Assembly: GCA_937919155.1 (NCBI GenBank)
Contig: CALFPM010000042.1
Span: 1-5,091 of the forward strand
DNA length: 5,091 nt
Source of the DNA: an uncultured Clostridia bacterium
GTDB taxonomy: Bacteria; Bacillota; Clostridia; Oscillospirales; Acutalibacteraceae
Direction: 5' to 3'
Made by a program: the position numbers and the translations under genes. The notes under the pieces were generated by a model. That model saw only the letters and a list, made by a program, of their open reading frames with translations. It searched no databases and was not told the origin of the DNA. Shown here piece after piece: positions 1-5,091 of the stretch; within the stretch, counting starts at the first letter, position 1, and each line of letters begins with the position of its first letter.

Positions 1-3000
1 CCCAATCTTGAATGCGACAGACTTTTTGCCGTTGAATTCCTCCCCGGTCAGTTTGACCAGAGAGCTAATTCCTGCGCAGAATGTATCCAGATTATCTCAA
101 AGGGTGAAAGACCCCTCGTAAGAAGCGCAAAGGTTTACTGCCTTTACGGCACAATCAGCGATGACGAGTTCGAGCAGATCAAAAAGTATGTCATCAACCC
201 CGTTGAAGCAAGAGAAGCTTCACTTGAAGCTTACGAAACACTCGTTACAGAGTATGTAATCCCCGAAACAGTTGCAACTCTTGACGGCTTCATCGCTCTT
301 GATGAAGCAGGTCTTGCAAAGTTTGTTGCGGATTACGGTCTTGCAATGGACCTTGATGATATCAAGTTCTGCCAGAAATATTTCCTCAGCGAGCAGAGAG
401 ACCCCACAATCACTGAAATCAGAATGATTGATACATATTGGTCAGACCATTGCCGCCACACCACATTCCTCACAAACATCGATTCCGTTAAGTTTGAGGA
501 CGAGCTTCTTCAGAAGGCATATGATGAATACATCGATGCAAGAAAGGCTTGCAACAGAACAAAGCCCGTTAACCTTATGGATATCGGCACAATTGCCGCA
601 AGATACCTCAAGGCTCAGGGTCTTCTTCCCAAGCTTGACGAAAGCGAAGAAATCAACGCTTGTACCGTTAAGATTGATGTTGAAATCGGCGGCGAAAATC
701 AGAAGTGGCTTCTTCTTTTCAAGAACGAAACCCACAACCATCCCACAGAGATCGAGCCTTTCGGCGGTGCTGCAACTTGCATCGGCGGCGCAATCCGTGA
801 TCCCCTTTCAGGCAGAAGCTACGTTTATGCAGCAATGCGCGTAACAGGTGCAGGTGACCCCACCGTGCCCGTAAGTGAAACAATCGAGGGCAAGCTCCCC
901 CAGAGAAAGATTGTTACAACCGCTGCTGCAGGCTACAGCTCATACGGCAACCAGATCGGTCTTGCAACAGGTATTGTTGACGAGCTTTATCACCCCGGCT
1001 ACGTGGCAAAGAGAATGGAAATCGGTGCAGTTATTGCGGCTGCTCCCGAAGAGAACGTTCGCCGTGAACGCCCCGAAGACGGAGACGTTGTTATTCTTCT
1101 CGGCGGCAGAACAGGTCGCGACGGCTGCGGCGGCGCAACAGGTTCATCAAAGTCACATAACCTCAAGTCACTTGAAAATTGCGGCGCAGAAGTTCAGAAG
1201 GGTAATGCACCCGAAGAAAGAAAGCTTCAGCGTCTGTTCAGAAATAAAGAAGCATCACGCCTTATCAAGCGCTGCAACGACTTCGGTGCAGGCGGCGTTT
1301 CAGTTGCTATCGGCGAGCTTGCAGACGGTCTTGAAATCAACCTTAATGCAGTTCCCAAGAAGTATGAAGGTCTTGACGGCACAGAGCTTGCAATTTCAGA
1401 AAGCCAGGAAAGAATGGCTGTTGTTGTTGAAGCAAAGGATGCAGAGAGATTCATTGAGCTTGCAACAAGCGAAAACCTTGAGGCAACCATCGTTGCAACC
1501 GTCAAGGAGAAGCCCTATCTTGTAATGAACTGGAACGGCAAGGCAATCTGTAACATCAGCCGCGAATTCCTTAACTCAAACGGTGCAGAGAAGCACATCG
1601 ACGTTGCTCCCGCAAAGATTGAGGATTACAGCAAGGAAATCAAGGGCTCATTTGCAGATATGTATGCAGACCTTGCAGGCGACCTCAACATCTGCTCAAA
1701 GAGAGGTCTTTCAGAGCGTTTTGACTCAACAATCGGTGCAAACACCGTTCTTATGCCCTTCGGCGGTAAGAATCAGCTCACTCCCATTCAGGCAATGGTA
1801 CACAAGATTGCCGTTGAAAAGCAGGATACAGAAACCTGCTCACTTATGTCATGGGGCTACAACCCCTTCATTACTGAAAAGAGCCCCTATCACGGCGCAT
1901 ATCTTGCAGTTATTGAATCCGTTTCAAAGCTTATTGCAGCAGGTGCAGACTTCAGCGAAGTATATCTCACTTTCCAGGAATACTTTGAGAAGCCTCTCAG
2001 GGACGGCAAGCGTTGGGGCAAGCCTCTTGCAGCCCTCCTCGGCGCATTCAAGGCACAGATGGACCTCAAGATTGCGGCTATCGGCGGCAAGGACTCAATG
2101 AGCGGCTCATTTGAGGATATCGACGTACCTCCCACCCTTGTTTCATTCGCAGTCACAACCGAAAACATCAAGAACATTGTTTCACCCGAATTCAAGGCAG
2201 CAGGCCACAAGGTTGTTATCCTCAAGCCTGAATACACAGCAGACAACCTGCCCGATACAGCATCACTTCTCAATGTTTACAAAGAAGTTTATGCTCTCGT
2301 AACCGCAGGCAAGGCAGCTGCAATCTACACTCCCACAATGGGCGGCGTTGCAGAAGCAGTGCTTAAGATGGCTATGGGTAACGGCATCGGCTTTGACTTT
2401 GCTGATGTTTCACTCAACGATATCTTCGGCTATTCCTACGGCTCATTCGTAATTGAGCTTAACGATGATACAGACTGCGGCACTCTCCTCGGCTACACAA
2501 CCGATAAGGCTGCAATCACCCTCGGCGCAGAGAGCGTTGATTTTGCAAAGCTTCTTCCCGTTTACGAAGACAAGCTTGAGGATATTTATTCCTGCAACAT
2601 CGCAATGCCCGAAAAGAAGATTGAAACCTTTGATTACAAGGCAACAACCTTTGCAAAGCCTGCAATCAGAACTGCGAAACCCAAGGTGCTTATCCCCGTA
2701 TTCCCCGGCACAAACTGCGAATACGATTCAGCAAAGCACGCTGAAAGAGCAGGCGCAGAAACAGAGATTTTCGTTATCAACAACCTTTCAGCTTCAAGCA
2801 TTGCAAAGTCCGTTGAGGATTTCGCAAAGAAGGTTGCAGACAGCCAGATTATCTTTGTTCCCGGCGGCTTCTCAGGCGGTGACGAACCTGACGGTTCAGG
2901 TAAGTTCATCACTGCATTCTTCCGCAACGCAGAAATCAAGCAGGCTGTAACAGAGCTTCTTGAAAAGCGTGACGGTCTTATGCTCGGTATCTGTAACGGC

Positions 3001-3474
3001 TTCCAGGCACTCATCAAGCTCGGTCTTGTTCCCTACGGCAAGATTATTGACACCGATGAGACCTGCCCCACTCTTACCTACAACACAATCGGCAGACACC
3101 AGTCAAAGCTTGTTCGCACAAAGCTTGTTTCCAATAATTCACCCTGGCTTTCAAAGGCAAAGCAGGGCGAGGTTTACACCGTGCCCATTTCACACGGCGA
3201 GGGCCGCTTCATTGCAGACGAGGCTCTCATCAGAAAGCTTGCGGCTAACGGACAGATTATCACCCAGTATGTTGACTTTGACGGCAACGCAACCAACGAC
3301 ATTGCTTTCAATCCCAACAACTCCGACTTTGCAATCGAGGGTATCGTATCACCTGACGGCAGAGTTCTTGGCAAGATGGGTCACTCCGAAAGAACTGCAG
3401 CAGGTCTTTACAAGAATGTTCCCGGCGAATTTGACCTCAAGCTCTTTGAATCCGCAGTTGAATACTACAAATAA
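1..3474 (+). CDS. purL: Phosphoribosylformylglycinamidine synthase, long single-chain form (5' end missing)
   Basis: This cytoplasmic enzyme converts FGAR, glutamine and ATP to FGAM, step four of de novo purine synthesis. The frame is open from base 1 to the TAA at 3472-3474, giving 1157 visible residues (numbered here from base 1). Family length is about 1230-1260, so some 80-100 N-terminal residues are off the window. The ATG at 346 is internal, because the codons before it already read as the N-terminal PurS-like region (LPGQFDQRA near 15-23; ERPLVRSAKVY). Then come the DTYWSDHCRHTTF linker motif (about 144), the first synthetase half with KNETHNHPTEIEPFGGAA (241), GGRTGRDGCGGATG (368) and DFGAGG (427), and the second half with GGKNQLTPIQAM (589) and GGKDSM (695). 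The glutaminase domain starts near 894, with PGGFSGGDEPDG (954), nucleophile Cys998 in GICNGFQ, and the His1128/Glu1130 pair in GHSER. All catalytic parts are present and no frameshift is seen. Fused glutaminase means no separate PurQ or PurS is needed. Regulation lies upstream, out of view. Confidence 0.97.
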   Translation, partial: PNLECDRLFAVEFLPGQFDQRANSCAECIQIISKGERPLVRSAKVYCLYGTISDDEFEQIKKYVINPVEAREASLEAYETLVTEYVIPETVATLDGFIALDEAGLAKFVADYGLAMDLDDIKFCQKYFLSEQRDPTITEIRMIDTYWSDHCRHTTFLTNIDSVKFEDELLQKAYDEYIDARKACNRTKPVNLMDIGTIAARYLKAQGLLPKLDESEEINACTVKIDVEIGGENQKWLLLFKNETHNHPTEIEPFGGAATCIGGAIRDPLSGRSYVYAAMRVTGAGDPTVPVSETIEGKLPQRKIVTTAAAGYSSYGNQIGLATGIVDELYHPGYVAKRMEIGAVIAAAPEENVRRERPEDGDVVILLGGRTGRDGCGGATGSSKSHNLKSLENCGAEVQKGNAPEERKLQRLFRNKEASRLIKRCNDFGAGGVSVAIGELADGLEINLNAVPKKYEGLDGTELAISESQERMAVVVEAKDAERFIELATSENLEATIVATVKEKPYLVMNWNGKAICNISREFLNSNGAEKHIDVAPAKIEDYSKEIKGSFADMYADLAGDLNICSKRGLSERFDSTIGANTVLMPFGGKNQLTPIQAMVHKIAVEKQDTETCSLMSWGYNPFITEKSPYHGAYLAVIESVSKLIAAGADFSEVYLTFQEYFEKPLRDGKRWGKPLAALLGAFKAQMDLKIAAIGGKDSMSGSFEDIDVPPTLVSFAVTTENIKNIVSPEFKAAGHKVVILKPEYTADNLPDTASLLNVYKEVYALVTAGKAAAIYTPTMGGVAEAVLKMAMGNGIGFDFADVSLNDIFGYSYGSFVIELNDDTDCGTLLGYTTDKAAITLGAESVDFAKLLPVYEDKLEDIYSCNIAMPEKKIETFDYKATTFAKPAIRTAKPKVLIPVFPGTNCEYDSAKHAERAGAETEIFVINNLSASSIAKSVEDFAKKVADSQIIFVPGGFSGGDEPDGSGKFITAFFRNAEIKQAVTELLEKRDGLMLGICNGFQALIKLGLVPYGKIIDTDETCPTLTYNTIGRHQSKLVRTKLVSNNSPWLSKAKQGEVYTVPISHGEGRFIADEALIRKLAANGQIITQYVDFDGNATNDIAFNPNNSDFAIEGIVSPDGRVLGKMGHSERTAAGLYKNVPGEFDLKLFESAVEYYK

Positions 3475-3518
3475 AAACCTGAAAGGAGCGTCCTGAGGGG
3501 CGCTCCTTTTGAATACTA
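3458..3518 (+). repeat. 10-base direct repeat flanking the terminator hairpin
   Basis: TTGAATACTA occurs at 3458-3467, inside the last codons of purL, and again at 3509-3518, just after the hairpin, 51 bases apart. The identity stops at exactly ten bases on the right, where C is replaced by T. A short match at this distance can arise by chance in a window of this size, so it is recorded as an observed repeat with no assigned role. Confidence 0.35.
3481..3510 (+). terminator. Probable intrinsic terminator after purL
   Basis: A perfect hairpin begins seven bases after the purL stop codon. Bases 3482-3493 pair with 3498-3509, giving 12 base pairs with one U-G wobble (3491 with 3500) and a four-base UGAG loop. 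A further G-U pair (3481 with 3510) may close the base. The core is GC-rich (GGAGCGTCC against GGGCGCTCC) and is followed by TTTT (3507-3510), then GAATACT. The T-run is short and three of its bases can pair with the AAA on the 5' side, so termination may be incomplete. The position and stem strength nevertheless fit the 3' end of the purine transcript. Pairing is read directly from the sequence; the function is inferred. Confidence 0.75.
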
Positions 3519-3534
3519 TACCTTATTATATATA
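3511..3534 (+). promoter_or_regulatory. AT-rich stretch, weak promoter candidate for the GH3 gene
   Basis: The 24 bases between the hairpin and the ribosome-binding site contain only A and T apart from one G and three C. They include -10-like strings TACTAT (3514-3519) and TATTAT (3524-3529). No good TTGACA-like -35 box sits 16-18 bases before either of them: the one before TACTAT would fall within the hairpin, and TTTTGA (3507-3512) is too close to TATTAT. A start site driven by TATTAT would also fall at or within the ribosome-binding site. The stretch may simply be an unstructured leader that keeps the ribosome-binding site accessible. I see no match to a catabolite-responsive (cre) operator here. 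Confidence 0.2.
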
Positions 3535-3540
3535 GGGAGG
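3535..3540 (+). promoter_or_regulatory. Ribosome-binding site of the GH3 gene
   Basis: GGGAGG, containing the GGAGG core (3536-3540) that complements the 3' end of 16S rRNA, lies seven bases before the ATG at 3548. The spacing is ideal. This fixes the start of the downstream gene, since no other in-frame start nearby has such a site before it. Confidence 0.85.
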
Positions 3541-3547
3541 AATTCCG

Positions 3548-5091
3548 ATGACCAAAGAACAGGCAAGAGCAAAGGCAAAAGCACTTGTTGCTCAGATGAC
3601 GGCTGAAGAAAAAATGTCCCAGCTTCTTTATAATTCACCTGCAATTGAGAGATTGGGAATTAAAGAATACAACTGGTGGAACGAGGGTGCTCACGGCGTT
3701 GCCCGTGCAGGCACAGCAACAGTTTTCCCCCATACAATCGCTATGGCGGCAACCTTTGACCCCGAATTGGTTAATAAAATTGCTGACGTTATTTCAACCG
3801 AGGGCAGAGCAAAGTATAACAAGCACGTCAAATTCGGCGACTACGATATTTTCAAGGGTCTCACATTCTGGGCACCCAATATCAATATTTTCCGTGACCC
3901 CCGTTGGGGCAGAGGACAGGAAACCTTCGGTGAATGTCCCTATCTGACCTCAACTCTCGGCACAGCATTTATCAACGGCATTCAGGGTGACGGCGAATTT
4001 CTCAAAGCATCCGCCTGCTCAAAGCATTATGCAGTGCATTCGGGTCCCGAGGCAGACCGCCACGGCTTTGATGCAATTGCAAACCCCCACGACCTTTTTG
4101 AAACTTATCTTCCTGCCTTTGAAAAGACTGTCAAGGCAGGCGTAACGGGCGTTATGGGTGCTTATAACCGCACCAACGGCGAGCCCTGCTGCGCTCATTC
4201 ATATCTTCTCGGCGAAATTCTCCGCAAGCAGTGGGAATTTGACGGCTATGTTGTTTCCGACTGCGGCGCAATCAGGGATATTTATTCCGACCACCACTTT
4301 GTTGAAACAAAGGCAGAGGCAGCGGCTGTTGCCCTCAAAAACACCTGCGACCTTAACTGCGGTGAAACATATTCCGCACTTATCGATGCATATGAGCAGG
4401 ACCTCATCACAGAGGAAGATATCACCGTTGCAGCTGAAAGAATTTACACAATCCGTGTTCTCCTCGGCGAATTTGAGGAGGTAAGACCCTATTCAGATAT
4501 CGGCTTTGACAAGCTGGACTGCAAGGAGCACAAGGAGCTTAACCTCAAAGCAGCTGAGCAGTGCCTTGTTATGCTCAAGAATGACAGTTTCCTGCCCATG
4601 AGCAAGGATTATGCAGGCAAAATTGCGGTTGTCGGCCCCAACGCTCTTTCCGTAACTGCTCTTGAAGGTAACTACAACGGCTATGCATCCGAAAATATGA
4701 CCGTTGCAGACGGCATCCGCAGAGTTTTCACCGATTCACATATTATGGTTGAAAAGGGTTCAAACTACTGCGATGAATCCATGAATCACTGGTCAGGCTT
4801 CCAGAATATGATCAGTGACGGTATTGCCGCCGCATCTGAGGCGGATATCACCATCCTTGCACTGGGTCTTGACCAGTCAGTTGAGGGTGAAGACACAGGC
4901 TATGACAATGATTACACCGCTTGCGGTGACAAGAAGTCACTTTATCTGCCCAAAACTCAGCAGAAGCTTGCAGAGGGCGTTTGCGATGTTTGCGATAATG
5001 TTGTTGTTGTGCTTATGTGCGGCAGCTCAATCGACCTTGGCGACAAGGTGAGAAACCACGCAAAGGCAATTATCCACGCCTGGTATCCCGG
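3548..5091 (+). CDS. Glycoside hydrolase family 3 enzyme, beta-xylosidase/beta-glucosidase-like (3' end missing)
   Basis: GH3 enzymes remove terminal beta-linked sugars from oligosaccharides by a retaining mechanism. The frame stays open from ATG 3548 to the window edge (514 codons plus two bases); relatives are about 700 residues, so roughly 70% is present. The N-terminal TIM barrel (about 1-305) shows WWNEGAHGVARAG (43-55; Glu46 sits where family members contact sugar), DPRWGRGQETFGE (117-129), KHYAVHSGPE (159-168; Lys159-His160 are the usual substrate-binding pair) and VVSDCGAI, with probable nucleophile Asp238. The alpha/beta sandwich begins near 328 and includes AVVGPNA (360-366) and GLDQSVEGED, whose EGE (446-448) should supply the acid/base glutamate. 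The start of the YPG motif ends the window. No signal peptide is seen, and there are 14 cysteines, so it is probably cytoplasmic, acting on imported oligosaccharides. The WWNE and GLDQS(V)E motifs resemble plant-type beta-xylosidases, but xylose or glucose specificity cannot be decided by eye. Any fibronectin-III-like tail would be off-window. Confidence 0.95.
   Translation, partial: MTKEQARAKAKALVAQMTAEEKMSQLLYNSPAIERLGIKEYNWWNEGAHGVARAGTATVFPHTIAMAATFDPELVNKIADVISTEGRAKYNKHVKFGDYDIFKGLTFWAPNINIFRDPRWGRGQETFGECPYLTSTLGTAFINGIQGDGEFLKASACSKHYAVHSGPEADRHGFDAIANPHDLFETYLPAFEKTVKAGVTGVMGAYNRTNGEPCCAHSYLLGEILRKQWEFDGYVVSDCGAIRDIYSDHHFVETKAEAAAVALKNTCDLNCGETYSALIDAYEQDLITEEDITVAAERIYTIRVLLGEFEEVRPYSDIGFDKLDCKEHKELNLKAAEQCLVMLKNDSFLPMSKDYAGKIAVVGPNALSVTALEGNYNGYASENMTVADGIRRVFTDSHIMVEKGSNYCDESMNHWSGFQNMISDGIAAASEADITILALGLDQSVEGEDTGYDNDYTACGDKKSLYLPKTQQKLAEGVCDVCDNVVVVLMCGSSIDLGDKVRNHAKAIIHAWYP

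Noticed and set aside
346..348. ATG as the possible true start of purL
   Set aside because: The same frame is open back to base 1 and encodes recognisable N-terminal PurL sequence, and no ribosome-binding site precedes this ATG. It is an internal methionine.
875..1525. A 216-codon open frame overlapping purL in the +2 frame
   Set aside because: It lies wholly inside the strongly conserved PurL synthetase region. Its predicted protein is a low-complexity mix rich in Ser, Gln, Leu and Arg, as expected from the codon bias of purL read out of frame. Similar shadow frames elsewhere on the + strand (428-844, 1583-2101, 2453-2950, 2960-3496) were rejected for the same reason.
1890..2273. Antisense open frames opposite purL (also 442-741, 1227-1505 and 2634-3017)
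   Set aside because: They mirror a conserved coding strand, show no recognised domain, and have no convincing ribosome-binding site that I could see. They are best explained by codon bias.
3482..3488. AAAGGAG as a ribosome-binding site for a small gene in the gap
   Set aside because: It is the 5' arm of the terminator hairpin, and no ATG, GTG or TTG at suitable spacing opens a frame of meaningful length.
3475..3547. Riboswitch, small RNA or operator between the two genes
   Set aside because: The gap is only 73 bases, nearly half of it a simple hairpin, which leaves no room for an aptamer. No operator-like palindrome other than the hairpin is present.
3645..3947. Short + strand open frames inside the GH3 gene (also 4158-4484 and 4815-5051)
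   Set aside because: The other frame carries an unbroken GH3 protein with all the family motifs through the same bases, so these are shadows.

Overview
The window holds two same-strand protein genes, both cut by the window edges, separated by a 73-base gap. Nearly every base is accounted for by these two genes and a compact terminator/ribosome-binding region between them. I see no RNA genes, mobile elements, CRISPR arrays or attachment sites.

Bases 1-3474 encode a single-chain phosphoribosylformylglycinamidine (FGAM) synthase, PurL, of the long type in which the synthetase and glutaminase are one polypeptide. Its first roughly 80-100 residues lie off the left edge. Bases 3475-3547 hold a strong hairpin that looks like an intrinsic terminator, an AT-rich stretch, and a good Shine-Dalgarno sequence. 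Bases 3548-5091 encode the first 514 residues of a glycoside hydrolase family 3 (GH3) enzyme with no signal peptide. Its motifs lean towards the beta-xylosidase/beta-glucosidase branch, and its C-terminal part lies off the right edge.

The probable host is a low-to-mid GC Gram-positive anaerobe of the Clostridia, most like Ruminococcus or a relative in the Oscillospirales, perhaps from a gut or rumen. This is inferred from the GGAGG ribosome-binding site, the long single-chain PurL, the cysteine-rich GH3 protein, and a shared codon habit in both genes (CCC for proline, GCA, ACA, TCA, CTT, AAG). Species cannot be named from the sequence alone.

The two genes are not linked in function. PurL performs the fourth step of de novo purine synthesis. 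The GH3 enzyme probably hydrolyses imported plant-derived oligosaccharides in the cytoplasm. The hairpin between them supports separate transcription units, with the purine gene ending here and a carbohydrate-use gene starting. I found no convincing sign of a previously undescribed system in this window.
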